Below are positions 48,018 through 57,961 of a stretch of 64,000 nucleotides of DNA, piece by piece. Each line of letters starts with the position of its first letter. Positions within the stretch are counted from its first letter, which is position 1. This DNA is from Caulobacter sp. Root1455 (GTDB lineage: Bacteria; Pseudomonadota; Alphaproteobacteria; Caulobacterales; Caulobacteraceae). Made by a program: the position numbers and the translations under genes. The notes below the pieces were generated by a model. It did no database searches. It had not been told where the DNA came from and saw nothing but the letters and a program-made list of their open reading frames with translations. The stretch covers positions 62,001 through 126,000 of the forward strand of contig NZ_LMFQ01000020.1 in the NCBI RefSeq assembly GCF_001426905.1, given 5' to 3'.

Positions 48018-48160
48018 AAGTCCCTCCCCCCCGTGGGGGAGGTGTCGGCGTAGCCGACGGAGGGGGGAGTGATCGGCAGATGACCGCAACCCGGATCGCC
48101 GATCCTACACCTCCCCCCACCGGCCTTCGGCCGCCTCCCCCACGGGGGGAGGACCTCGTC
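48018..48160. repeat. Palindromic repeat, CCTCCCCC family copy
   Basis: Left half CCTCCCCCCCGTGGGGGAGG, then GTCGGCGTAGCCGAC. Right half GGCCTTCGGCC, then CCTCCCCCACGGGGGGAGG. Nearly identical arms to the copy beside vsr. Confidence 0.85.
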
Positions 48161-48251
48161 GGGTCAGCCTTTCCCCCGATTGCCGCCCGCCGCCATCCCC
48201 GCCAAAGTCCCCCCGCCGGGCCCCGACTCCGGCGCGCCACGCGAGGGCCGC

Positions 48252-48920
48252 ATGGATTTCATGAAACTCCTGCGCAGCTTCGAGGAGTTCCTGTTCGAGG
48301 CGACGTCGTGGCTGGTCTTCTATCCGCTGACCCTGTGGCGGGTGCTGGTCCGGCCGTTGGAGACCATGGCCTATTCCGACGCCGAGCAAGGCGACGACGA
48401 GGCCGGGCGCTACGACGACAGCCTGACGCCGCCGCTGTTCCTGCTGATCACCGTCGTGCTGATGAACCTGATCGCCCTGGCCGCGCACCTGCCCCAGCCG
48501 CAAGGCGGCGGGACGCTGCAGCACGCGATCTTCGCCTCGCCGCAGAACGCGGCCCTGTTCCGCGCCCTGATCTTCAGCCTGATCCCGCTGGTCGCCGCCG
48601 TCGCCCTGCTGCGCCGCCAGGGCATCCGGCTGTCGCGCGAGAGCCTGCGCCCGCCGTTCTACGCCCAGTGCTACCTGGCCGGGCCGTGCGCGGTGATCGT
48701 GATCGGCGGCGGGATCATCTTCCAGCGCCACGACATCCCCAATGTCTACGGCCTGCTGCTGATGCTGGCCGGGATCGCCTGGTTCCTGACCGCCCAGACC
48801 CGCTGGTTCGCCGGCCGCCTGGCGATCGGCCCGTTGCGGGCGGCGGGGATCGCGGTCTGGGCGCTGGTCCAGGCCCTGGTCTTCTTCGTCGCGCTGATGA
48901 TCCCCGTGGCCCTGTTCTGA
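48252..48920 (+). CDS. Multi-pass membrane protein of unknown function
   Basis: A 222-residue protein. The N-terminal amphipathic stretch KLLRSFEEFLFEATSWLVFYPLTLWRVLVRP is followed by a soluble loop (ETMAYSDAEQGDDEAGRYDDSLTPPLF) and about five membrane segments. The last segments, RLAIGPLRAAGIAVWALVQALVFFVALMIP, end in LF. The layout suggests a permease-like or Yip1-like helix bundle, but no signature is certain. The start ATG 48252 follows GAGGG. It is flanked on both sides by palindromic repeats. Confidence 0.72.
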   Translation: MDFMKLLRSFEEFLFEATSWLVFYPLTLWRVLVRPLETMAYSDAEQGDDEAGRYDDSLTPPLFLLITVVLMNLIALAAHLPQPQGGGTLQHAIFASPQNAALFRALIFSLIPLVAAVALLRRQGIRLSRESLRPPFYAQCYLAGPCAVIVIGGGIIFQRHDIPNVYGLLLMLAGIAWFLTAQTRWFAGRLAIGPLRAAGIAVWALVQALVFFVALMIPVALF

Positions 48921-48928
48921 GGTTCAAG

Positions 48929-49068
48929 GTCCTCCCCCCGTGGGGGAGGTGTCGCCCGAAGGGCGACGGAGGGGGGAGTGATCGGATGGCGGCCACTACC
49001 CGGATCGACGATCCTGACACTCCCCCCACCGATCGCTGCGCGATCGCCTCCCCCCACGGGGGCAGGGT
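48929..49068. repeat. Palindromic repeat, CCTCCCCC family copy
   Basis: Left half CCTCCCCCCGTGGGGGAGG, then GTCGCCCGAAGGGCGAC. Right half GATCGCTGCGCGATC, then CCTCCCCCCACGGGGGCAGG. The inner stems differ from other copies but are still paired, so the structure is conserved while the bases vary. Confidence 0.85.
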
Positions 49069-49166
49069 CTGGAGGGGAGGAGACTTACGAAACCAAACTT
49101 CCCAAATCGAGTGACGCCGCCCGTCGCCTCCGGCTAGGGTCCGGGTCGAAGTCGGAGGAGAATCCC

Positions 49167-51503
49167 ATGCGTCTTGGACTGGTGCTGGCCGCGATCGCGG
49201 CGCTGTCGGCGTCTGCGGCCTTCGCCCAGGACAAAACCCCCTACGAGGCCGTCGACCCGTTCATCGGCACGGGCGGCGACGGCCACACCTTCCCCGGCGC
49301 GGTCGCCCCGTTCGGCATGGTGCAACTGAGCCCCGACACCGACATCCTGCCGTTCAAGCAGAGCTACGCCCGCGCCGCCGGCTACCGCTACAGCGACCCG
49401 ACGATCCTGGGCTTCTCGCACACCCACTTCTCGGGCTCGGGCCACTCCGACCTCGGCGACATCCTGCTGGCCCCGGTCAGCGGCGAGGCCAAGCTGGAGC
49501 CCGGCGAGGCCGACAAGCCCGGCTCGGGCTACCGCTCGCGCTTTTCGCACGACGGCGAAGTCGCCCAGCCCGGCTACTACGCCGTGACCCTGACCGACAG
49601 CCAGGTGCGGGCCGAGCTGACGGCCGGCCTGCGCACCGGCCTGCACCGCTACAGCTTCGCCAAGGGCGCGCGGGCCCAGGTGCTGCTCGACCTGCGCACC
49701 TCGATCTACAACTATCCGGGCAAGGTCAGCTGGTCGCGGATCCGCGTGGCCGAGGACGGCACGGTGACGGGCATGCGCGAGACCCGCGGCTGGGCCCCGG
49801 GCCGCCAGCTCTATTTCGCCATCCGCTTCGACAAGCCCCTGGTCGGCAAGGCGCTGTACAACAAGGAAGAGGCCGTTCCCTACAAGGGTTTCGCCCAGCC
49901 AGGCCGCACCGCCTTCGACCGCGCCCAGATGGAGGGCCGGGCCCTGGTCGGGGTCTTCGACTTCGGGACGATCGACGGGCCGCTGGTGGCCAAGGTGGCC
50001 CTCTCGTCGGTCAGCGAGGCCAACGCGGTTCTCAACCTCGACAGCGACGAGAAGGGCTTCGACTTCGACGGCCTGCGGGCCCGGACCAGAGCTGACTGGG
50101 AGAAGGCCCTGGGCGCGGTCGAGATCGCCGCGCCCTCCGAGATGCGCACCAGCGTCTACACCGCGCTCTACCACACCCTGCTGGCCCCCAGCGTGTTCAG
50201 CGACGTCGACGGCCGCTATCGCGGGCCGGACAACGAAGTGCATACCGCCCAAACTTCAGGGGGGAAGGGCTTCACCTTCCACTCGACCTTCTCGCTGTGG
50301 GACACCTTCCGCGCCGAACATCCGCTGCTGACCCTGGTCCAGCCGGAAAAGCGCACCAGCGACGTGGTCAATTCGCTGATCGCCTCGCAACAGGAGAGCC
50401 CGTACGGGATCCTGCCGGTCTGGCAGTTCCACGGCCAGGAGACCTGGACGATGATCGGCTACCACGCCGTGCCGGTGATCGCCGACGCCTACCTGAAGGG
50501 CATCCGGGGCTTCGACGAGACCGCGGCCCTGGACGCCATGGTCAAGAGCGCCGCCTACGCCCCCTACGGCGGTCTCGGCGACTACACGGCGCTCGGCTAC
50601 GTGCCGATCGACAAGGAGCCGGAGGCCGCCTCCAAGACCGTCGAATACGCCTATGACGACTGGACCATCGCCCGCATGGCCAAGGCCATGGGCAGGGCCG
50701 ACGTCGCCGCGACCTTTGAGAAGCGGGCCGGCAACTGGAGGAACAGCTTCGACGTCAAGACCGGCTTCCTGCGGGCCCGCAAGAGCGACGGGACGTTCCG
50801 CACGCCGTTCGATCCGACCGCCATCAACTACGGCAGCGACTACACCGAGGGCAACGCCTGGCAATATTCGTGGTTCGCGCCGCAGGACCTGGGCGGGCTG
50901 GTCGGCCTGATGGGCGGCGACGCGGCGACGGTGAAGAAGCTGGACGCCATGTTCGACTTCGACAACTCCAAGCTCGACTACTCCCACGCCGAGGACATCG
51001 CCGGCCTGATCGGCCAGTACATCCACGGCAACGAGCCCAGCCACCACGTGGCCTACATGTACGACTACGCCGGCGCCCCCTGGCGCACCCAGGCCCGGCT
51101 GACCCAGATCGTGAAGAGCCAGTACAAGCCCACGCCGGACGGCCTGTCGGGCAATGACGACCTGGGCCAGATGTCGGCCTGGCTGGTGTTCACGTCGCTG
51201 GGCTTCTACCCGGTCGCGCCGGGCTCGAACGAATATGTGATCGGCCGGCCGTTCGTGGAGCGCGCCGTGCTGAACCTGGAGGGCGGCAAGCGGTTCACGG
51301 TGCGGGCGGTGGGATTGTCGGACGACAAGCCCTACCTCGGCGCGGTCACCCTGAACGGCAAGCCGCTGACGCGGAGCTTCCTGCGCGACGCCGAGATCCG
51401 GGCCGGCGGCGAGCTGGTCTTCACGATGAGCGCCACGCCGAACAAGACCTGGGCGTCGGCGGCGAAGGACCGGCCGATGTCGATGACCGCCTATGGGAAG
51501 TAG
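49167..51503 (+). CDS. GH92 family alpha-mannosidase (exported)
   Basis: A 778-residue protein with signal peptide (LGLVLAAIAALSASAAFA). The GH92 start is VDPFIGTGGDGHTFPGAVAPFGMVQLSPDT, followed by GFSHTHFSGSGHSDLGDILL. The catalytic domain has TSGGKGFTFHSTFSLWDTFRAEHPLLTL and GNEPSHHVAYMYDYAGAPWRTQ, with the EGNAWQYSWF patch holding a likely acid. These enzymes are calcium-dependent exo-mannosidases removing alpha-mannose. The GGAGGAG ribosome-binding site fixes ATG 49167. It is one of the accessory genes inserted between proB and proA. Confidence 0.94.
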   Translation: MRLGLVLAAIAALSASAAFAQDKTPYEAVDPFIGTGGDGHTFPGAVAPFGMVQLSPDTDILPFKQSYARAAGYRYSDPTILGFSHTHFSGSGHSDLGDILLAPVSGEAKLEPGEADKPGSGYRSRFSHDGEVAQPGYYAVTLTDSQVRAELTAGLRTGLHRYSFAKGARAQVLLDLRTSIYNYPGKVSWSRIRVAEDGTVTGMRETRGWAPGRQLYFAIRFDKPLVGKALYNKEEAVPYKGFAQPGRTAFDRAQMEGRALVGVFDFGTIDGPLVAKVALSSVSEANAVLNLDSDEKGFDFDGLRARTRADWEKALGAVEIAAPSEMRTSVYTALYHTLLAPSVFSDVDGRYRGPDNEVHTAQTSGGKGFTFHSTFSLWDTFRAEHPLLTLVQPEKRTSDVVNSLIASQQESPYGILPVWQFHGQETWTMIGYHAVPVIADAYLKGIRGFDETAALDAMVKSAAYAPYGGLGDYTALGYVPIDKEPEAASKTVEYAYDDWTIARMAKAMGRADVAATFEKRAGNWRNSFDVKTGFLRARKSDGTFRTPFDPTAINYGSDYTEGNAWQYSWFAPQDLGGLVGLMGGDAATVKKLDAMFDFDNSKLDYSHAEDIAGLIGQYIHGNEPSHHVAYMYDYAGAPWRTQARLTQIVKSQYKPTPDGLSGNDDLGQMSAWLVFTSLGFYPVAPGSNEYVIGRPFVERAVLNLEGGKRFTVRAVGLSDDKPYLGAVTLNGKPLTRSFLRDAEIRAGGELVFTMSATPNKTWASAAKDRPMSMTAYGK

Positions 51504-51543
51504 GCGCCCTTCCTCCGTGGGGACAAGGGAAGGGCGCCCGCCC

Positions 51544-52944
51544 TCAGCGCGCCGGCGTGACCGCCTGGACGCTGAAGTCGCCGATGGTGATCGCCGGGCC
51601 CTTGGGCGCGTTGGCGCCGTCGACCCGGACGAAGGACACCACCAGTTGGCTGAGCTGGCCCGCCGAGAGGCCGCGAAGGACGTCGGTGGCGGGCAGGACC
51701 AGCTTGGCCTTGCCGCCGTGATCGCCGTGATCCGCCTGGTCCCCGCCGTCGGCGTGATGCAGGGCTCCGGCGATTTCGAAGGCCCCGACCGTGCCGATCA
51801 GGTGGCGTTCCTCGGGCGCGCCACCCGCCGCCGGCAGGTTGACATAGACCTTGTAGAAATAGCCGCCGTCCTTGCCGACCTCGGTCAGGGCGACCTCGTC
51901 GAGCACCACGTTCAGCTCGGCGGGGGCCTGCGCGCGAGGCGGCGCGGCGGCCAGGGCCCCGGCCTTCAGCTTGCCTTGCGGGCCCAGGGGCACGCTGACG
52001 CTGAAGGAGCGATCGTCCAGGGTCAGGGCGCCCTGGCTGTCGCCCAGCGAGATCACCCCGTCGATCGCCTTCTCGCCGTTCATCGGCACGGCGCGCAGCA
52101 GCGGCCGGGCCGGGGTCTTGAGGGCGGGCGGCCGGGGCAGGCGCTGGTTGTCATAGACGTAGCCGAGGGTCGTGGTGGTGTCCCGCGTCTGGATCTTGGC
52201 CATGCCGGGGGTGGCCCCGTAGTTGAAGGACCCGTTCCAGTAGGGATCGTTGGTCGCCGGCATGGTCCGCCCGCCGCCGGCGGTGATCCAGGCGGCCCAC
52301 AGCCGGTCGATATTGCCGTGGTGGACCCAGAAGATCGGATCTTGCGGCGACTGCAGGGTGGGCATGAAGCCGCCGATGATGTTGTGCACCGGATTGTGCG
52401 GCACGCTCTCGATCTGCGGCTCCATCGGCGAGGGCCAGTTGCGCGGGAAGTTGACGTATTGCGGCTGGGTGAAGCCGTAGCCCAGGGCGGCGGCCACGTT
52501 GGTGTTCTTGCGCTGGGTCCACAGCGGGTTGCTGGCGTCCCCCGGCGTGGTGAATTCCTTGGGCAGGTTGGCGTTGGCGAAGTAGTCCCAATAGGGAAGG
52601 TTGAAGGCCTGGTCGCCCGAGATCGCCCGGATCTGCTGCTCGAACCGGTAGATGTAGCCGCGATGCCAGGTCAGGAAATAGGGCTGGCCGTGCGGGCAGA
52701 AGTTCTGGTGGATGTTGGCCCAGTAGAACCAGCTGTTGGGGTCGTTGGGGTTGGTGTTGGCCCGCATCGTCTTCACGGCGGCGACGAACTTGGCGTAGGA
52801 CGGCGTCGTCACGAACTGCGCCCAGGAGACCCGCGTGCGAACCGACTGGGCCCGCGCCTGATCGGCGCCCAGACCCGCGGCCAAGCCCGTGGAAACTCCG
52901 GCCGCGGCGAGACCCGCGCCCAGCATCTTGCGTCTGTCGAGCAT
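51544..52944 (-). CDS. Tyrosinase family copper enzyme (Tat-exported)
   Basis: A 466-residue type-3 copper protein. The N-terminus LDRRKMLGAGLAAAGVSTGL is a twin-arginine signal. The CuA region is IHQNFCPHGQPYFLTWHRGYIYRFE (three His). The CuB region is VPHNPVHNIIGG and DPIFWVHHGNIDRLWAAW. A C-terminal domain with a His-rich patch (LHHADGGDQADHGDHGGK) may act as a copper-loading loop or lid. It oxidises phenols to quinones; melanin-like pigment or lignin-phenol chemistry is possible. It begins ATG 52944 after GAGGGC. Confidence 0.93.
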   Translation of the reverse strand: MLDRRKMLGAGLAAAGVSTGLAAGLGADQARAQSVRTRVSWAQFVTTPSYAKFVAAVKTMRANTNPNDPNSWFYWANIHQNFCPHGQPYFLTWHRGYIYRFEQQIRAISGDQAFNLPYWDYFANANLPKEFTTPGDASNPLWTQRKNTNVAAALGYGFTQPQYVNFPRNWPSPMEPQIESVPHNPVHNIIGGFMPTLQSPQDPIFWVHHGNIDRLWAAWITAGGGRTMPATNDPYWNGSFNYGATPGMAKIQTRDTTTTLGYVYDNQRLPRPPALKTPARPLLRAVPMNGEKAIDGVISLGDSQGALTLDDRSFSVSVPLGPQGKLKAGALAAAPPRAQAPAELNVVLDEVALTEVGKDGGYFYKVYVNLPAAGGAPEERHLIGTVGAFEIAGALHHADGGDQADHGDHGGKAKLVLPATDVLRGLSAGQLSQLVVSFVRVDGANAPKGPAITIGDFSVQAVTPAR

Positions 52945-53059
52945 GTCGCCCTCCCCTTGTGTCGGGAGACGATAGCGTCCTTTGGTTGTGTTTTGAAGAG
53001 TGCTCGCCGAAAAGTTTGATCAGCGGGCGATTTTCCAGCGGGAGAGGCTGGCCGGACGC

Positions 53060-53470
53060 CTAGAATCCCAAGCACGCCGGCTGGGTGATCACCAGCACGG
53101 CCTCTTGCGAGAACCGCTGGCGGTAGGCGGCGCGCACGGCGTCCAGCCGGTCCTCGCCGCCGGCGCGGCCGGGCAGGGCCAGGATCACCACCTTCGACGG
53201 CTCGCGGAGGATCGGGCCGGCGTTGGAGCGCCACTGGCCGGCGGCGTCGAGCACGGTCAGGCCGTCGGGAAAGCGCGGGGTCAGCTCCTCGTCGACGAAA
53301 CGGGCGAAGTCGACCTCGGAGACGCCGACCTGGTCGCCGATCTTGCGGCCGAAAAGCAGCTCCACGGCGCGGCCGGGGTTCTGGCCCGCCGGACAGGTCG
53401 CCGTCGCCAGGCTGGCGCAACCGGTGAGCAGGGTCGCGCCGGCCAGCAGGGGCAGCAGCGCGGCTCGCAT
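53060..53470 (-). CDS. DUF3574 lipoprotein
   Basis: A 136-residue lipoprotein with lipobox LTGC (Cys18). The core is ELLFGRKIGDQVGVSEVDFARFVDEELTPRFPDGLTVLDAAGQWRS, the DUF3574 signature (W..F....TPRFPDGLTV.D..GQW). It is followed by VVILALPG and a late single Cys. Function is unknown. The ATG lies one base after the proB stop, so it is cotranscribed with proB. Confidence 0.88.
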   Translation of the reverse strand: MRAALLPLLAGATLLTGCASLATATCPAGQNPGRAVELLFGRKIGDQVGVSEVDFARFVDEELTPRFPDGLTVLDAAGQWRSNAGPILREPSKVVILALPGRAGGEDRLDAVRAAYRQRFSQEAVLVITQPACLGF

Positions 53471-53471
53471 C

Positions 53472-54604
53472 CTAGCCTCCCACCGCCAGGTCGTCGGCGT
53501 GGATCATCGGGCCCTCGGTGAAGCCCAGCTCGGCCTCGATGGCGTCCGAGCGCAGGCCGGCGATGCGGTGGGCGTCGGCGCTGTCGTAGCGGACCAGGCC
53601 CCGGGCGACCTCGCGGCCGGTCTCGTCTCGGACACGGACGGCGTCGCCCTTGTCGAACGGACCCTCCACGGCGCGCACCCCGGCGCAGAGCAGGCTCTTG
53701 CCGTTGACCAGGGCGGCGGCGGCCCCGGCGTCGACGGTCAGCCAGCCTTGCGGGGCCAGCGATCCGGCGATCCAGGCCTTGTAGGCGGCGGCCGGCGAGG
53801 CGCCGGCCTCGATCACGGTGGCCAGGGCCCCGTCCTCGATGGCCCGCAGCGGGGCGGGGCGCGAGCCCAGGGTGATCAGGGTGGCGCAACCGGCGGCCCT
53901 GGCGATGCGGGCGGCGGCGATCTTGGTGGCCATGCCGCCGGTGCCGACCCCGGCCGAGGCGTTGGCCCCCTCGGCCATGGCGGCGATCTTCGGCGTGATC
54001 TCGCTGACCCGCTCGATATGGGTCGCCGACGGATCGCGGCGCGGATCGGCGGTGTAGAGGCCGTCGATGTCCGACAGCAGCACCAGCAGGTCGGCGCCGA
54101 CCATCTGGGCTACGCGGGCGGCCAGGCGGTCGTTGTCGCCGTAGCGGATCTCCTCGGTCACCACCGTGTCGTTCTCGTTGACCACGGGCACGACGTTCAG
54201 GGCGATCAGGGTCTCGGCGGTGGCGCGGGCGTTCAGCCAGCGGCGGCGCACCTCGGTGTCGTCCCGGGTCAGCAGGATCTGGGCGGCGCCGACGCCGTGC
54301 GGCTCCAGCGCCTCTTCCCAGGCCCGCATCAGCACCGATTGGCCGGCGGCGGCGGCGGCCTGCTTCTCGGGCAGGGTGAGCGACTTGCGTCCGGTCAGGC
54401 CGAGACGCCGGCGACCCAGGGCCACGGCCCCGGACGACACCACGATCACCTGCTGTCCCCGGGCCCGCAGGCGAGCGAGGTCGGCGCAGAAGGCGTCCAG
54501 CCAGGCCCGGTCGGCCGCGCCGGTGGCGGCGTCGACCAGCAGGGCCGAGCCGACCTTGAAGACGATGCGTTTGGCGCGTGTAAGCGCTCCCCCCGAAGCG
54601 CTCA

Positions 54605-54605
<1 letters not shown>
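53472..54605 (-). CDS. proB: Glutamate 5-kinase
   Basis: A 377-residue kinase, first step of proline synthesis. The amino-acid kinase domain begins [13 protein letters not shown]. Other motifs are [67 protein letters not shown] and [19 protein letters not shown]-terminal PUA domain (about 285-377) is present. The start overlaps the obgE stop (TAATG), so translation is coupled, as in many alphaproteobacteria. Confidence 0.97.
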
Positions 54606-55729
<1,124 letters not shown>

Positions 55730-55881
55730 TTACAGGAGTCTGGAGGCCTGAATCCGGTGGTGAGGGCGTCGCTTTGCCGCGCTTAACCGCGTTTGGCGTC
55801 GTGACGAAATGTTAAAACAGATCATGTGACATTGGATCCCATGAGGAAACCGACAGGACCATTGCGCGGGGAGGGTTGGCG

Positions 55882-56835
55882 TTGACGACGATTTCTGACG
55901 CCGAATTTGCGCATGACCTCCAGGATCTGACGCTGCCGACCCTGTGTCGCAAGTACACCCACGAGGCGTCGCTCCATCGGAACATGCTGATGAGCCGGGG
56001 CACGGGCCTGGCCCCGGAGTGGCGCGACTTCCGCGCCTTCCTGACCGCCATCGGCCGCCGCCCGACCGAAGAACACAACTTCATCCTGCTCAACCGCAAC
56101 GAACGCACCTACGGACCCGGAAAGGTCCGCTGGATGACGGCCGAGGAACAGGCCGCCCACGAGGAAGAGTTCGACCGTCAGCAGGCCGCCAAGAGCCGCG
56201 AAACCCACCAGCTGATGCACCAGGCCGCGGCGATGAAGCGCGCCCAGGCCCCGAACGCCCAGAACTTCGGTCAGTGGACGCCGATGGCCGGCCGCCAGGT
56301 CGCCTATACCGAAGTGGCCAAGCGCCTGGCGATCCCGATCAACGCCCTGAACAAGACCATGGCCGAGGGCCGCTCGGCCGACGAACTGATCAAGCGCTCG
56401 GGCTCGGCCCAGGAGCTGATCAATCCCAATCTGCAGTGGCTGCCGCCGGACCCGACCCGCAAGGCCAACTTCTTCGAGGCCTTCCGCATCTGGCACATGC
56501 AGGTGCAGCCGCAGTTCGCCCGCGCCGCCACCCCGACCTTCCTGTTCCTCTACATCGCCCTGCCGGTGATGAAGGAGTGCCGGGACGAGCTGATGGGCCT
56601 GAACCTGTGGAATCCGCTGGGCCAGCGGGCCATGAACGCCCGCGACAGCAATGTCTCGTGGAAGAAGTACTGCGAGTTCATGCCGCGCGCCCAGGTGGCG
56701 ATGATGGAAATCCCGATCTACGCGACCTATTCGCTGCTCAGCGACCTGGACGCCCTGTGCGAGCGGATCATCGTCGCCGAGAAGCGCTTCCGCGAAGGCC
56801 CGCAAAAGGTCGTCGCCACGCACCGCGCGGCCTGA
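55882..56835 (+). CDS. Uncharacterised protein with HNH/AP2-like DNA-binding segment
   Basis: A 317-residue protein. Near the N-terminus, EWRDFRAFLTAIGRRPTEEHNF and LLNRNERTYGPGKVRWMTAEEQ match the order 'W..F..FL..MG.RP....L.R......Y.P.N.RW....EQ' seen in phage HNH/AP2 proteins. The second half is all-helical (IWHMQVQPQFARAATPTFLFLYIALPVMKECRDELMG) with no recognised fold. Start: TTG 55882 after GGGAGGG; a second TTG at 55876 is less likely. It reads opposite to obgE. It may regulate or be a degenerate homing-type gene. Confidence 0.6.
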   Translation: MTTISDAEFAHDLQDLTLPTLCRKYTHEASLHRNMLMSRGTGLAPEWRDFRAFLTAIGRRPTEEHNFILLNRNERTYGPGKVRWMTAEEQAAHEEEFDRQQAAKSRETHQLMHQAAAMKRAQAPNAQNFGQWTPMAGRQVAYTEVAKRLAIPINALNKTMAEGRSADELIKRSGSAQELINPNLQWLPPDPTRKANFFEAFRIWHMQVQPQFARAATPTFLFLYIALPVMKECRDELMGLNLWNPLGQRAMNARDSNVSWKKYCEFMPRAQVAMMEIPIYATYSLLSDLDALCERIIVAEKRFREGPQKVVATHRAA

Positions 56836-56842
56836 CGTCTTC

Positions 56843-56875
56843 CTTCCCTCCCCACAAGGGGGAGGGAAGGGCGCC
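56843..56875. repeat. Degenerate half of the CCTCCCCC palindrome family
   Basis: CCTTCCCTCCCC, short loop, GGGGGAGGGAAGG. A single hairpin between convergent genes, probably a bidirectional terminator. Confidence 0.75.
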
Positions 56876-56878
56876 AGA

Positions 56879-57412
56879 TCAAGCCAGCCACACCATCATC
56901 CGCGTCGGCACGGGTTCGCCCCGGGCGGTCGACGGCTTGTGCTCGACGACGCCCGTATAGAGGAAGCCGGCCTTGACCAGCACCTGGCCCGAGGCGGGGT
57001 TGTCGGCGAAGTGGCCGGCGACGACCAGCTTCTTGCGCCAGTCGGACTTGGCCCAGGCCAGGGCGCCCTGGGCGGCTTCCGTCGCCAGGCCGCGGCCCCA
57101 ATAGGGCCGGCCGACCCAGTAGCCGATCTCCAGATGACCGTCGGGCGGGGTGAAGAAGCCCAGCACCCCGACCACGCCCTCGTCCTCCAGGTCGATCACG
57201 AAGGTGGAGTCCTTGCGCCTGTCCTGGACCTGGCAACGGGCGACGAAGCCGTCGGCGTCGCTCTGGCTGTAGGGCCAGGGCATGCGGGTGGTCATCTTGG
57301 CGATCGCGTAGTCGCCGCACAGCGCCGCGATCCGCGACGCGTCATCGACCCTGGGAGCCCGCAGCGTCAGCCGCCGCGTCTCGATGATCGGACTCTTCTC
57401 GATCACGCACAT
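56879..57412 (-). CDS. GNAT family N-acetyltransferase
   Basis: A 177-residue acetyltransferase of the RimJ/RimL-like branch. The start ETRRLTLRAPRVDDASRIAALC is typical. The acetyl-CoA loop follows EIGYWVGRPYWGRGLATEAAQGALAWA (motif A), and VLVKAGFLYTGVVEH is near the end. The start ATG 57412 is after GGGAGG. The substrate (protein N-terminus or small amine) is unknown. It lies between rpmA and obgE, and the rplU-rpmA terminator cuts it off. Confidence 0.88.
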   Translation of the reverse strand: MCVIEKSPIIETRRLTLRAPRVDDASRIAALCGDYAIAKMTTRMPWPYSQSDADGFVARCQVQDRRKDSTFVIDLEDEGVVGVLGFFTPPDGHLEIGYWVGRPYWGRGLATEAAQGALAWAKSDWRKKLVVAGHFADNPASGQVLVKAGFLYTGVVEHKPSTARGEPVPTRMMVWLA

Positions 57413-57506
57413 CGCGCGCCTCCCGTTCTCGGTCCTTCTAGGTGGGGACCGTGACGCTCGGATTTCAGGCCTGGGGTTCTTTTGCGGCCGAGAAATTTCG
57501 AGCGGA

Positions 57507-57548
57507 CAAAACAAAAGCGGGGAGCCCGGCGTTCCGGACTCCCCGCTT
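57507..57548 (-). terminator. Rho-independent terminator of rplU-rpmA
   Basis: On the leftward strand the stem AAGCGGGGAG...CTCCCCGCTT, with inner CCGG / CCGG pairing, is followed by TTTGTTTTG. Confidence 0.93.
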
Positions 57549-57611
57549 AGGTTCGTCTGTCCGGATCGTCTTTCTTGAGGAAAGCGCGACCCGGTTTCTA
57601 CGAGGTTCGCG

Positions 57612-57881
57612 CTATTCGGCGGCCTGGGCCGGAGCGGCTACGTTCACGTAGGTACGGTTGTTGCGCTTGGTGACAAAAGCCACCGCGCCCTCGATGAGGG
57701 CGAACAGGGTGTGGTCCTTGCCCATGCCGACGTTCACGCCGGGATAGAACTTGGTGCCGCGCTGGCGGATGATGATGTTGCCGGCGGCGACCTTCTGGCC
57801 ACCGAACTTCTTCACGCCAAGGCGGCGGCCGGCCGAGTCGCGACCGTTGCTGGACGAGCCGCCAGATTTCTTGTGAGCCAT
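57612..57881 (-). CDS. rpmA: 50S ribosomal protein L27
   Basis: An 89-residue protein. The start [29 protein letters not shown] is diagnostic, as is the flexible N-terminal arm near the peptidyl centre. No cleavable leader as in Firmicutes is present. AGGAGG is upstream. It is paired with rplU, 80 bases upstream. Confidence 0.98.
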   Translation of the reverse strand: MAHKKSGGSSSNGRDSAGRRLGVKKFGGQKVAAGNIIIRQRGTKFYPGVNVGMGKDHTLFALIEGAVAFVTKRNNRTYVNVAAPAQAAE

Positions 57882-57961
57882 AGTGGCCTCCTAGTTCCTA
57901 GACCCGGTTTCTCTTAAGAGACCTGGATCGAGCTAATCGTTCGTTGAGCCCCGCGAGGGTC

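Larger units (their letters stand above)
47195..48251. other. 1.06-kb gene-free region rich in palindromic repeats
   Basis: No gene is supported. It contains an imperfect inverted repeat (47269-47385), palindromic repeats at 47431-47580 and 48018-48160, and a middle stretch (47581-48017) in which I see no RNA gene. A frame starting ATG 47709 (24 codons, with AAGGAAAGG upstream) is too short and low-complexity to call. Confidence 0.6.

Noticed and set aside
47431..49068. CRISPR array from the repeated GC-rich blocks
   Set aside because: The units are palindromic, unevenly spaced, variable inside and without uniform spacers; no cas genes.
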